DNA of 64,000 nucleotides from Lachnospiraceae bacterium. Lineage in GTDB: Bacteria > Bacillota > Clostridia > Lachnospirales > Lachnospiraceae. The stretch covers positions 5,518,001-5,582,000 of the forward strand of contig AP025576.1 of assembly GCA_022845955.1 (NCBI GenBank). The letters run 5' to 3'. This document shows positions 40,081 to 49,386 of this stretch, piece by piece (the stretch's first letter is position 1; each line of letters starts with the position of its first letter). The translations under genes and the position numbers were made by a program. The notes under the pieces are model-generated. The model did not search any database. It was not told the DNA's origin and worked only from the letters and a program-made list of their open reading frames with translations.

Positions 40081-40167
40081 CGCGGCAGTCGCCAAACGGA
40101 TGCACTCGTGCATCCGTTTGGCTCGTTGCCCGCGGGAATAAATGGCAGGTATCCCGTTACCTGCCAT
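40081..40167. repeat. Two further palindromes in tandem with the terminator
   Basis: GCCAAACGGATGCA-CTCG-TGCATCCGTTTGGC (40091-40122) is a 14-bp stem with outer CGCGG/CCGCG support. ATGGCAGGTA-TCCCGT-TACCTGCCAT (40142-40167) is a 10-bp stem. With the terminator they form a 126-base cluster of palindromes; two share the CTCG loop, like a REP-type element. Confidence 0.6.
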
Positions 40168-40174
40168 CCTGCTA

Positions 40175-42331
40175 TCATTCTGAATGCCGCAGGCTTTTTC
40201 TGTATTCTCCCGGCGTCATTCCACAATGCTTTTTAAAAACTCTTCCCAACCCATTGGCTGTGGAATATCCCACCTCAGCCGCTATTTTTTCCAGCGAATC
40301 TTCGGAATTCTCCAGGTATTCCTTTGCCTTCTCCACCCGCAGACGCTCAAGCCAGGTGGAAAAATTCATCCCGGCGGAATTTTTAAAATAATGACTCAAA
40401 TTGGAATAAGACATACCGAATTGCTCTGCAGCGGACTGCAGGGAAAGATTATAATCCCCGGCATTTTCTTCCATATAACGGAATACATCCCGGATATCCA
40501 AATCCTTGCCCTTTTCCGGTTTCCCCTCTTCCCACATTCGGGAAAGCTGATCCGCCAGCAAGGAAAAAGTCTGTTCCATCACCTCATAATCCAGTCTTTT
40601 CTTATCGGCAATGGTATAGATATATTCCTTTTTCGCTCCTCTGGCATTCCATTCCCTGGCAAGAAGATTATACATATTACGGTACACTACTTTATAGGTT
40701 TCCTCCGCTCCTCTCAGACCTTCCAGATATTTAATCATCCGGCCGGTACAGCTGCGCAGCTCCGCCCCGTTTTTCCGCAGGACGGCAATTTCCAGATGCC
40801 TTCCGCATTCAAAGATCTCGTTCAGATTTTCCACCCGTTTCACTTCTATACAGTCATAGCTTACCGCCGAAGGGCGTTTTCTGGTCATGGCATATTCAAC
40901 AGCTGCCACACTCAGCATATAAGAGGTATGGATATCCGGCGGCGCCGCACTGCGTCCAATCCCGGCATAAAACGAATACGTTTCGCTTTGGTAAACCTCC
41001 CGGAACATCTTTATCCATGTTTCCAGCATACCTTCTTCTTCTGCGGATACCAACAGCGTTTCATATTCTTTATTCAATCCTTCCGGGCGATAACAAAGAA
41101 ATTGCTTCTCTTTTCCCCCGCCGCCCATCATGGAGAGCCATTTTTGAGTTACTTTTTCCAGGATAGCGGTTACCTCCGCTTTCTGGTTTTCCCTGTCCTT
41201 CCCCTGACAGACAATACAGCAATTCCATGGGAAAAGCACGGCCGAACAGGCCTCCGCATTTTCCCTGACCTGCTCTTCTTCTGTAAAAACACCGCCCATA
41301 CATTGGGTAAAAAAATAATTTTTCAACTGTTCTTCCCTGGACGATACCTTCTTTTTCAAAAGAAGAATGGGCTTATAGCTGATATGGGCAAAACTCCATA
41401 TGAGGACGGCTCCCCCTGCCAGCAGCAGCACAAACAGCACCAGCGTATTACGGCTCACCCGGTTCATTCCCTGCTGTATTTTCGTTTTGTCCTGGATGAT
41501 AACATATTTCATATCATAATAGTTGGAATCCAGAGAAGAAATAAGATACTGCCCGTTTTCCTTTATCCCGCTTTCTACCAATCCGGTGATTGTCTCTTCC
41601 GTAAGTCCTGCTTCATGGGCGGATAGCGCAATCGGCCTGTTTTTTTCATCCAGCACTGCAAAAAAGCTCCCTTCCCCTTCTTCTCCCTGCAGGGATCCCA
41701 TATCAGAGAACAGATTCTTTTCCCTGATTAAAACAATAAGCACCAGTTCGGCCTGTGGATTTCCCACCGGTATGGGAAGGCTTATGGTAATTATATCATT
41801 CATCAGAGTCTGATTCATAAATACAGGCTCCGCTTCCCTTACATCCATCTTCTTAAGGCCCAGAAAATACGTCATAAAGGCTTCCTTATCCCAATTATCA
41901 TAAAAAAAGGCGCTGCCCGGATTATTGATCTCCCAAGAGGAATAAAGAGTATCCGTCCCAAAGAACAATCCGTCATTCCGGTTAAAAAGAAGCACCTTTT
42001 CCAGGAAAGGATTCGTACCTGCGATTTTCTTCAGTTCTGTCTGGAGCAGATAATGGTCATAAGAACTTCCGTCATGCAGCATTTTTGCTGTGATATCCGG
42101 ATCCATCCATATGGCCGACGGGTAATTGGATATCATGCGGAACTGAGTGTCCACAGAATTTTTCAGCAAAGTAAGAGAATGCTTTCCTGCTATTAGCGCA
42201 CTTTCATTCATATTCCTGCTGACAGCCGGATAAAAATAAATCAGCATAACCATGACAGGCAGCAAAAATACAATAACATATGAAAAAAGGAATTTTAAGT
42301 AACTGCTTTTCCGCCTTTCCTTTTCATTCAT
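40175..42331 (-). CDS. Membrane-anchored AraC-family regulator
   Basis: This 718-residue sensor-regulator has a membrane helix near residues 13-31 (FSYVIVFLLPVMVMLIYFY) and a roughly 260-residue extracellular cache-like sensor. A second helix lies near 298-318 (TLVLFVLLLAGGAVLIWSFA), followed by a cytoplasmic linker. The C-terminal AraC DNA-binding domain follows (DVFRYMEENAGDYNLSLQSAAEQFGMSYSNLSHYFKNSAGMNFSTWLERLRVEKAKEYL to GYSTANGLGRVFKKHCGMTPGEYRK). Its start directly abuts the solute-binding protein stop, so the two form a sense-and-bind pair, probably for a sugar. Confidence 0.88.
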   Translation of the reverse strand: MNEKERRKSSYLKFLFSYVIVFLLPVMVMLIYFYPAVSRNMNESALIAGKHSLTLLKNSVDTQFRMISNYPSAIWMDPDITAKMLHDGSSYDHYLLQTELKKIAGTNPFLEKVLLFNRNDGLFFGTDTLYSSWEINNPGSAFFYDNWDKEAFMTYFLGLKKMDVREAEPVFMNQTLMNDIITISLPIPVGNPQAELVLIVLIREKNLFSDMGSLQGEEGEGSFFAVLDEKNRPIALSAHEAGLTEETITGLVESGIKENGQYLISSLDSNYYDMKYVIIQDKTKIQQGMNRVSRNTLVLFVLLLAGGAVLIWSFAHISYKPILLLKKKVSSREEQLKNYFFTQCMGGVFTEEEQVRENAEACSAVLFPWNCCIVCQGKDRENQKAEVTAILEKVTQKWLSMMGGGGKEKQFLCYRPEGLNKEYETLLVSAEEEGMLETWIKMFREVYQSETYSFYAGIGRSAAPPDIHTSYMLSVAAVEYAMTRKRPSAVSYDCIEVKRVENLNEIFECGRHLEIAVLRKNGAELRSCTGRMIKYLEGLRGAEETYKVVYRNMYNLLAREWNARGAKKEYIYTIADKKRLDYEVMEQTFSLLADQLSRMWEEGKPEKGKDLDIRDVFRYMEENAGDYNLSLQSAAEQFGMSYSNLSHYFKNSAGMNFSTWLERLRVEKAKEYLENSEDSLEKIAAEVGYSTANGLGRVFKKHCGMTPGEYRKSLRHSE

Positions 42332-43930
42332 TTAGGATTCCTCCTGCCGGTAACTCTCCAGCTCGTCCTGATAGATTTTCATCATTTCCTCAAATCCCAT
42401 CTGCCCGATTTCTTCCAGATACGCGTCCCATTCCTCCTCGATTCCGCCCGAAGCGATCCATTTTACCCATTTTTCATCCACAAGCTTCAGGATGCCGGTT
42501 TTTATTATGGCAAGACGGTCCGCTTCCTCCCTGGTAAATTTCAATCGTGGGAGAATATCCTCCTCCGGCTGGAAATAAGGCTCATACAGGCGGTATTGCT
42601 CCAGACTCAGGGCTATGGAAGCCGGTGGCTTCAACCGGCTGTCCAGTTCATCCGAAGCAAAACATACGGCGTTCCCTCCCAGGGAATTCATCCATTTCCA
42701 TTCATCCGCCGTCTTTCCTCCCGGAGCGGGCAGTACCTCATAGCCATCCTCTGTTTTTTCCACCCCTATGCCGAAAGAACCATAAATAGCCTGTACGGAA
42801 AATTCTTCCCCATACATTTCATTAATCCATTGCATGGTTTCCTCCGGATAGGGATTATTGGCAGTTACCACCACACGGTTTGTCTCATATTTGCACCGTG
42901 CCGGGTGGGAAGGCCAATAAGGGGCCATCTCTTCGGAAGCACTGAGCGGCAGAAGGACCCGGTAACTTTCCGCATAATCCGGCCCCATGCGATCCTCAAT
43001 GGACCAGCCCAGAGTCGCTCCTACCGTCATGGCTTCCGGATTTTTTGATTTCAGCTGAAACTGGGAATAATCCTGGCTGAACACATCCGGATTGATAAGG
43101 CCCTCCTCAAATAAACTGTGCAGATAGCTTACCAACTGGTAATATTCCTCCGTAACCGGCAGAAAAAGAATCTCTCCTTTATCCATACCAAACCATTCTC
43201 CGGAAAAATCCTCGGCACATCTTCCATAAGCTCCTATCAGATTCATAGCGGTAAACAATCCCCTGTTATTGGAAAAATCAAAGGGGATTTCATCCGCCTT
43301 TCCGTTTCCGTTGGGATCCCCGTCCCGGAAGGCCCTGAGCACTTCCCTGAATTCCTCCAATGTCCGGGGTGTCTCAAGCCCCAGGGTATCCAGCCACTCC
43401 TGATTAATCATCATCATGGAAGTACTGTCCGGCCTGTGGAACTTCACAGACGGAAGGCCATAGATATTCCCGTCGGTAAAAGTCGCCAGCATCCTGGTAT
43501 CCGGCTTTTCCTCAAACATGTTACATACATAGGGCGCCTGGTCATCTATCAGCCCGTCCAGCGGCAGAAAAAGATCCTGATACGCCGATATATCGGCATC
43601 CGTAATGGCCCCGCCTAGAAAAACATCCGGCACATCCCCGCTGGAAAGGATAGCATTTTTCTTTTCCTCCCAGCCGGAGCGGACCTGCTCCCATACCACT
43701 TTTACCCCTGTTTTTTCACTCAGCGCCTGAAAACTGGGGATGTCCTCCATATCCTTTGTCCAGGCATGCGTGGTTACAAGTACATGTATGACCACCTCTT
43801 CCGGCTTCTCATCCCCCTTCTTCCCGCCTTGTACCGTATTACCCGTTAACTGACAGGCGGCGGTAATACCCGCAAGGCATACCGCAAACAGAATACTGCC
43901 GATTCTTTTCCATAACCGCTTTCCCCTCAT
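42332..43930 (-). CDS. Extracellular solute-binding lipoprotein (sugar type)
   Basis: This 532-residue lipoprotein has lipobox LAGITAAC with Cys26. Family segments include PSFQALSEKTGVKVVWEQVRSGWEEKKNAILSSGDVPDVFLGGA, MLATFTDGNIYGLPSV, NGKADEIPFDFSNN and EETMQWINEMYGEEF. They match large type-1 solute-binding proteins of clostridial carbohydrate ABC transporters. No permease genes are adjacent, which is unusual; the protein may deliver to a transporter encoded elsewhere or serve as a sensor partner for the AraC protein. Confidence 0.88.
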   Translation of the reverse strand: MRGKRLWKRIGSILFAVCLAGITAACQLTGNTVQGGKKGDEKPEEVVIHVLVTTHAWTKDMEDIPSFQALSEKTGVKVVWEQVRSGWEEKKNAILSSGDVPDVFLGGAITDADISAYQDLFLPLDGLIDDQAPYVCNMFEEKPDTRMLATFTDGNIYGLPSVKFHRPDSTSMMMINQEWLDTLGLETPRTLEEFREVLRAFRDGDPNGNGKADEIPFDFSNNRGLFTAMNLIGAYGRCAEDFSGEWFGMDKGEILFLPVTEEYYQLVSYLHSLFEEGLINPDVFSQDYSQFQLKSKNPEAMTVGATLGWSIEDRMGPDYAESYRVLLPLSASEEMAPYWPSHPARCKYETNRVVVTANNPYPEETMQWINEMYGEEFSVQAIYGSFGIGVEKTEDGYEVLPAPGGKTADEWKWMNSLGGNAVCFASDELDSRLKPPASIALSLEQYRLYEPYFQPEEDILPRLKFTREEADRLAIIKTGILKLVDEKWVKWIASGGIEEEWDAYLEEIGQMGFEEMMKIYQDELESYRQEES

Positions 43931-43948
43931 AACATATCTCCCCGTTCT

Positions 43949-44701
43949 TTATCCTTCCATCCCATCCGCCCAGCTTCCCATTTTTTCCGCCGTCATTTTC
44001 CACTGCTCCGGGGGCGTCACCCCGGCCTCTCCATCCCCGTCCTGCTCCCCATACCAGCCAAATCCCGCATGGTTGCCGCCTTCTATCACATATTCCACAC
44101 TGCCCTCCGGCAGGTTATCCCGGTATTCCTCATATTTTTCCCGGTTCAGTACCCCATCCCGGCTTCCATATATGCTTAAGACAGCCAGTTCCTCCGGCAG
44201 AGGCTTTGGCGCATATGCCGCCAGCAGCACCAGTCCCTTCATCTTTTCTTCCTGTCCGGAGGCCGCAAAGGAAGCGGCCATCGCCCCTCCCAGGGAATGC
44301 CCTCCCAGATACCATTCCTCCATATCGGGATATGCCTCCATCACCTGCGCCGCCGCGCCGCTGTTGAACACCGCCAGGCGGCCGGGCATCCTTATCAGCA
44401 CACAGAAAAAATCCTGCCCCGCGATTTCACGAAGCAGCGGCCCGTATGCCTCTTCCTCCACCTTGGCCCCCGGATAGAATACCAGCCCCCTGCCGCATTC
44501 CGGATCCCCATAGGTAATCCATTTTTTCCCCGCCTGCTCCGCAGCCGTCTCTTCCCCCGCTGCGGACAAAGTTTCCTGCATAACGGGAAGCGCATGATAA
44601 TAATCTTCTATATACCCGAAAATTCCAACAACAGTCACAAAGACAGCTGCCGCCAGTATCATTCCCGCCCTTTTCCCTTTGCTGTATTTCCTCCCTTTCA
44701 T
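43949..44701 (-). CDS. Membrane-anchored alpha/beta hydrolase
   Basis: A hydrolase of 250 residues with an N-terminal anchor (GMILAAAVFVTVVGIFGYI). The nucleophile elbow is GGHSLGGAMA, the acid is in YGSRDGVLN and the histidine in GGNHAGFGWYG: a complete catalytic triad. GLVFYPGAKVEEEAYGPLL is typical of the dienelactone-hydrolase/lysophospholipase-like alpha/beta 5 group. The start was placed at ATG 44701, with AAGGAGCC upstream, rather than 44761. The substrate is unknown. It is the first gene of a leftward run ending at 40175. Confidence 0.8.
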   Translation of the reverse strand: MKGRKYSKGKRAGMILAAAVFVTVVGIFGYIEDYYHALPVMQETLSAAGEETAAEQAGKKWITYGDPECGRGLVFYPGAKVEEEAYGPLLREIAGQDFFCVLIRMPGRLAVFNSGAAAQVMEAYPDMEEWYLGGHSLGGAMAASFAASGQEEKMKGLVLLAAYAPKPLPEELAVLSIYGSRDGVLNREKYEEYRDNLPEGSVEYVIEGGNHAGFGWYGEQDGDGEAGVTPPEQWKMTAEKMGSWADGMEG

Positions 44702-45209
44702 AAGATAACGGCTCCTTTTCTTCTTTTCTATTATTCTATAGAAAAAATGCAGGATGGGCAACTACCAAGTTACGGATCCCTCCGTGATCATGCGCCATAC
44801 TGAGCAAACAAGAATACTCCCATTTATCCGGGCTATATTTTCAGGCATAATGTATATTTATTTGCAAATTCATTGTATCTTTTGTATATTCTTTAAATAT
44901 TTGATGATAATATGAGTTTTTTTATCAAATTTCATAGAAATTTAATGGTACATACCATGGTTTTATGGTAAAATATTTAAACCATTGCTGATCACCTGCC
45001 CGGCCGCAAAGCCAGGCAGTCCATCTACTGACAGCAGGCGTCCTATACCCCGCAGTAAGCCATGGGGTTATATGAAGGAAAATTTTAATGGAAAGCAGGG
45101 GTTACCCTGCGGACAGCTGCCGGAATACCTCTTTCCGCCGGCCTTGGGGCAAAGCCTGAAATGCCGGCTGTTTTCCCGCAGCATTTCCGCACGAACGAAA
45201 GGAGTTCAC
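44702..45209. other. Gene-free control region of hydrogenase operon
   Basis: 508 bases without a convincing gene. The left half is AT-rich (44830-44980). Around 44945-44970 are three ATGGTA half-sites: ATGGTA-CA-TACCAT (44945-44958) and ATGGTA (44965-44970), the last running into TAAAAT (44969-44974), a possible -10 box. A 200-base leader follows with hairpin GCAGGG-GTTA-CCCTGC at 45095-45110. No known riboswitch pattern was recognised. Confidence 0.55.
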
Positions 45210-45698
45210 ATGTTAACGCAAGAAGAAATCACCAGCCTCGATGAGATTCTTTCAAGCCATGATTACGACAGTTCTTCCGTTATCGCAGTCATGCAGGACA
45301 TCCAGAAGAAGTACCGTTATCTTCCCGAAGAAGCGCTTACCTACATTGCCGGGAAGCTGAAGCTGAGCGAAGCCAAGATCTACGGCGTTGCCACCTTCTA
45401 CGAGAACTTTTCTCTGGAACCGAAGGGCAGATATGTCATCAAAGTATGCGACGGCACTGCCTGTCATGTCCGTAAATCTATTCCCATCCTGGAGGAGTTC
45501 CGGAATATCCTGGGCCTGTCCGAAACCAAGCACAATTCGGACGATATGCTTTTTACCCTGGAAACCGTATCCTGCCTGGGAGCCTGCGGTCTGGCGCCGG
45601 TATGCACCGTTAACGATAAGGTACATGCCGCCATGACACCGGAAAAAGCACGAGAACTCATAAGCGAACTGAGGGAGGAAGCAGCCAATGAGAATTAA
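45210..45698 (+). CDS. hydC: NuoE-like subunit of electron-bifurcating hydrogenase
   Basis: This 162-residue [2Fe-2S] thioredoxin-like subunit has the four ligands in CDGTACHV (about residues 80-87) and CLGACGLAPV (about 124-133). KYRYLPEEALTYIAGKL and YGVATFYENFSLEPKGRY are family segments. In the trimeric NAD/ferredoxin-linked [FeFe] hydrogenases this subunit relays electrons between the flavin subunit and the hydrogenase. AAAGGAG precedes ATG 45210. It overlaps the next gene by 11 bases. The symbol follows Thermotoga-type naming. Confidence 0.9.
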   Translation: MLTQEEITSLDEILSSHDYDSSSVIAVMQDIQKKYRYLPEEALTYIAGKLKLSEAKIYGVATFYENFSLEPKGRYVIKVCDGTACHVRKSIPILEEFRNILGLSETKHNSDDMLFTLETVSCLGACGLAPVCTVNDKVHAAMTPEKARELISELREEAANEN

Positions 45699-47616
45699 CA
45701 GCCGCGACGAATTAAACCACTTGCAGGAATACTACAGCAGCCGGGTGAATGCCCAGAAGAAACGGATTCTGGTCTGTGCGGGAACCGGCTGTGTGGCAGG
45801 CGGCTCCCTTCTGATTTATGACCGCCTGAAAGAGCTTATGGAAGAAAAAGGAATCTGCTGTGAGGTAGTCTTAGAGGAAGAGCCTCACGATCCTTCCCTT
45901 CATTCCGCCGGAAATGACGGCTGCGGCTGCAAGGATCAGCCCGTCGGCCTGAAAAAAAGCGGCTGCCACGGCTTCTGTGAAATGGGGCCGCTGCTGCGCA
46001 TCGATCCGGAAGGGCTTCTGTACATAAAGGTAAAAGTGGAAGACTGCGAGGAAATCATCGAAAGAAGCATTCTGAAGGATGAAATCGTGGAGCACCTTGT
46101 TTACCAGGATCAGTCCCTCAAATCCTATCCCAAACAGGAAGATATTCCTTTCTATAAGAAACAGACCCGTGTGGCCCTGGAATACTGCGGCCATATCAAT
46201 GCGGAATCCGTAAAGGAATACATTGCCGAAGGCGGCTACAGCGCCGTGGCTAAGGCTTTATTTGATATGACTCCCCAGCAGATCGTGGATGAAATCACAG
46301 ACTCCTGCCTGCGTGGCAGAGGGGGCGGCGGATTCCCCACCGGCCGTAAATGGGCGCAGGTGCTCCGTCAGCCCGAAGAGATTAAATATGTCGTCTGCAA
46401 CGGCGACGAAGGGGATCCGGGCGCATTCATGGATCGTTCCATGATGGAAGGCGAACCCCACCGTGTGCTGGAAGGTATGCTCATATCCGGTATCGCTACC
46501 GGTGCACATTATGGCTATATCTATGTGCGCGCGGAATATCCGCTGGCTGTATCCCGTCTTCAGAATGCCATTGACCAGGCCACAGAAATCGGCCTCCTGG
46601 GTGAAAACATCCTGGGCTCCGGTTTTGATTTCACCGTTAAAATAAGCCAGGGGGCGGGTGCATTCGTATGCGGCGAGGGAAGTGCCCTCACCTCCTCCAT
46701 CGAAGGGAACCGGGGCATGCCCAGGGTAAAACCCCCCAGGACTGTGGAAAAAGGGCTTTTCGAAAAGCCAACCGTCCTGAACAACGTGGAAACCTTCTGC
46801 AACGTAGCTCCCATTATCCTGAAGGGCGCCGACTGGTACAAGACTATGGGGCCGGCAAACAACCACGGCACCAAGGCCTTTGCCCTTACCGGAAATGTCA
46901 ATAATACCGGACTCATCGAGGTTCCCATGGGAACCACTCTCCGGGAGGTTATTTTCGACATCGGCGGCGGTGTAAAAGGCGGCGATTTCAAAGCGGTCCA
47001 GATCGGCGGCCCCTCCGGCGGCTGTCTGTGCATCAGCGCCACCGAGGATCACCTGGATATGCACCTGGATTTTGATTCCCTGAAAAAAGTGGGCGCCATG
47101 ATCGGCTCCGGCGGCCTGGTTGTCATGAACGACAAAAGCTGTATGGTGGAGGTTGCCCGCTTCTTTATGAATTTTACCCAGAACGAATCCTGCGGCAAAT
47201 GCGTTCCCTGCCGGGAAGGCACGAAACGTATGCTGGAGCTTCTAACCGATATCACGGAGGGCAGGGGAACCATGGAGCATCTGGATATGCTCGGGGAACT
47301 CTCCCAGACCATTTCCGATACCGCTTTATGCGGCCTTGGAAAAACAGCCGCTTTCCCGGTTGTCAGCACCATGAAATATTTCCGCGAAGAATACATTGCC
47401 CACGTTGTGGATAAAAAATGTCCTGCCGGACAATGCAAGGCGCTTGTCAACCTGCAAATCGATCCCGACCTTTGCAGAGGCTGTACCAAGTGTGCAAGGC
47501 TCTGTCCTGTGTCCGCTATTACGGGCGAACTGAAGAAGCCCCATACTATCGATGTCAGCAAATGTATCAAGTGCGGCACCTGTAAGGACGGCTGTCCATT
47601 CCATGCAATTTACTGA
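45688..47616 (+). CDS. hydB: NuoF-like flavin subunit of electron-bifurcating hydrogenase
   Basis: This 642-residue NAD- and FMN-binding subunit has four parts. The N-terminal thioredoxin-like [2Fe-2S] domain has CAGTGC and CHGFCEMGP. The FMN site is RGRGGGGFPTGRKW near residue 210 with the NADH-binding region CNGDEGDPGAFMDR. The [4Fe-4S] site is ESCGKCVPCREGT near 500. A C-terminal two-cluster ferredoxin domain follows (CRGCTKCARLCPVSAI and CIKCGTCKDGCPFHAI). This is the flavin hub where NADH and reduced ferredoxin electrons meet in H2 production. Confidence 0.93.
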   Translation: MRINSRDELNHLQEYYSSRVNAQKKRILVCAGTGCVAGGSLLIYDRLKELMEEKGICCEVVLEEEPHDPSLHSAGNDGCGCKDQPVGLKKSGCHGFCEMGPLLRIDPEGLLYIKVKVEDCEEIIERSILKDEIVEHLVYQDQSLKSYPKQEDIPFYKKQTRVALEYCGHINAESVKEYIAEGGYSAVAKALFDMTPQQIVDEITDSCLRGRGGGGFPTGRKWAQVLRQPEEIKYVVCNGDEGDPGAFMDRSMMEGEPHRVLEGMLISGIATGAHYGYIYVRAEYPLAVSRLQNAIDQATEIGLLGENILGSGFDFTVKISQGAGAFVCGEGSALTSSIEGNRGMPRVKPPRTVEKGLFEKPTVLNNVETFCNVAPIILKGADWYKTMGPANNHGTKAFALTGNVNNTGLIEVPMGTTLREVIFDIGGGVKGGDFKAVQIGGPSGGCLCISATEDHLDMHLDFDSLKKVGAMIGSGGLVVMNDKSCMVEVARFFMNFTQNESCGKCVPCREGTKRMLELLTDITEGRGTMEHLDMLGELSQTISDTALCGLGKTAAFPVVSTMKYFREEYIAHVVDKKCPAGQCKALVNLQIDPDLCRGCTKCARLCPVSAITGELKKPHTIDVSKCIKCGTCKDGCPFHAIY

Positions 47617-47647
47617 TTTCATGCAATCGCATAAAGGAGAATCTGAA

Positions 47648-49360
47648 ATGGCAAAATACATGATTATTGACGGCATAAGGGCGGATTTCGACCAGGAAAA
47701 AAATATCCTGCAGGTAATCAACAGCGTGGGAATCCACGTACCCACCCTTTGCTATTATTCCGACCTTTCCATTTACGGCGCCTGCCGTATGTGTATGGTT
47801 GAGGACGAGCGCGGCAACCTGATTGCCTCCTGCTCCACCCCTCCCAAGGATAAAATGTCCATCCGTACCAATACCCCCCGCCTGCAGCATCACCGCAAAA
47901 TGATCCTGGAGCTGCTGCTGGCTTCCCACTGCCGGGACTGTACCATATGTGAAAAGAACCAGACCTGCCGCCTGCAGGAGCTGGCAGGCCGCCTGGGACT
48001 GACGGACGTTCGTTTTCCCAATACAAGAACCCCTCAGCCCGTGGACGATTCCTCGGTGTCCATCGTGAGGGATCCCAGCAAATGTATTCTCTGCGGCGAC
48101 TGTGTGAGGGTATGTAATGAAGTACAGCACGTGGGAGCTATTGATTTCGCGGAACGCGGCTCCTCCATGGTGGTCACTCCCGCCTTCGGCAAGAAACTGG
48201 CGGAGACCGACTGTGTGAACTGCGGCCAGTGTGCGGCCGTATGCCCCACTGCAGCAATCAAGGTAAAAACCAATATGGATAAGGTATGGCGCCACCTCTA
48301 CGATCCGGCCAAACGCGTGGTGGTACAGGTTGCCCCTGCCGTCCGTGTGGCCCTGGGAGAAGCCTTCGGCCTTCCGCCCGGCGAAGACAGCATCGGCAGG
48401 ATTTTCACCGCCATCCGTATGCTGGGCTTCGACGCCGTTTATGACACCTGCGTGGGCGCCGATCTGACCATTATGGAAGAAGCCCGGGAGCTGGCGGAAA
48501 AGCTGGAAAGCGGCGACGGCCGTTTCCCTCTGTTCACCTCCTGCTGCCCCGCCTGGATACGCTTTGCGGAAACCAAGCATCCGGATATCATGCCCTACAT
48601 CTCCACCTGTAAATCACCTATGGAAATGTTCGGCGCGGTGTTAAAGGAATACTATAAGGAAAAAGACGCGGAAGAAGAACAGGAAACAATCTCTGTTGCC
48701 ATCATGCCCTGTGTGGCAAAGAAAATGGAAGCGGTACGGGAAGAATTCAAACGAAACGGTGTCCCGGACGTTGATTATGTACTCACCACAAAAGAACTGA
48801 TCCGTATGATCCGGGAAAGCGGCATCCAGTTTGACGAAATCGATCCCGAAGCCCCCGATATGCCCTTCTCCATTTCCTCCGGCGCCGGCGTTATATTCGG
48901 CGTTACCGGCGGCGTTACCGAAGCGGCCCTGCGCCGTCTGGTACAGGAAAAGAGCACCCAGACCCTGCGCGATATCAAATTCTCCGGTATCCGCGGCATG
49001 GAAGGCGTGAAGGAAGCCATCGTGGAAATGGATGGGCGTACCCTGCGCATCGGTGTGGTAAGCGGGCTGGGCAATGCCGATGATTTGCTGGAAAAAATCA
49101 AGAGCGGGGAAGAGCATTTTGACTTCGTGGAGGTTATGGCATGTCCGTACGGCTGTATCGCAGGCGCCGGCCAGCCCTTCTGCCACAAGGTGGATAAAAA
49201 AGAACGTATGGCCGGAATGTACCGCTCCGACAAAGCAGCCCCCATCAAACGAAGCGAAGAAAACCCTGTCATATTCAATCTCTACAACGGCGGACTGCTG
49301 GAAGGCAGGGAGCATGAACTGCTTCATGTCCATTATGCCGGGGCACACGTACACGAGTAA
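47648..49360 (+). CDS. hydA: [FeFe] hydrogenase catalytic subunit
   Basis: This 570-residue hydrogenase has an N-terminal plant-type [2Fe-2S] domain (CYYSDLSIYGACRMC) and a His-ligated cluster region (HCRDCTICEKNQTC). Two [4Fe-4S] sites follow (CILCGDCVRVCNEV and CVNCGQCAAVCPTAAI). The H-cluster domain has L1 TSCCPAW (297-303), L2 MPCVAKKME (from 353) and L3 MACPYGCIAGAGQP (from 497). L3 departs from the usual CPGGCxxGGGQP. ATG 47648 was chosen over 47552 because AAAGGAG precedes it. Maturation genes are not in the window. Confidence 0.93.
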   Translation: MAKYMIIDGIRADFDQEKNILQVINSVGIHVPTLCYYSDLSIYGACRMCMVEDERGNLIASCSTPPKDKMSIRTNTPRLQHHRKMILELLLASHCRDCTICEKNQTCRLQELAGRLGLTDVRFPNTRTPQPVDDSSVSIVRDPSKCILCGDCVRVCNEVQHVGAIDFAERGSSMVVTPAFGKKLAETDCVNCGQCAAVCPTAAIKVKTNMDKVWRHLYDPAKRVVVQVAPAVRVALGEAFGLPPGEDSIGRIFTAIRMLGFDAVYDTCVGADLTIMEEARELAEKLESGDGRFPLFTSCCPAWIRFAETKHPDIMPYISTCKSPMEMFGAVLKEYYKEKDAEEEQETISVAIMPCVAKKMEAVREEFKRNGVPDVDYVLTTKELIRMIRESGIQFDEIDPEAPDMPFSISSGAGVIFGVTGGVTEAALRRLVQEKSTQTLRDIKFSGIRGMEGVKEAIVEMDGRTLRIGVVSGLGNADDLLEKIKSGEEHFDFVEVMACPYGCIAGAGQPFCHKVDKKERMAGMYRSDKAAPIKRSEENPVIFNLYNGGLLEGREHELLHVHYAGAHVHE

Positions 49361-49386
49361 ATCCGGCGTTACCGGGAGGGGACCCT

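Noticed and set aside
40184-41626. 480-residue open frame on the plus strand
   Set aside because: Antisense to the AraC-type regulator with intact domains; the translation is rich in His, Phe and Arg without family features.
44830-45209. Rex redox operator or known riboswitch before the hydrogenase genes
   Set aside because: No TTGTGAA-type palindrome and no recognisable riboswitch core was found; only the ATGGTA sites and a simple hairpin.
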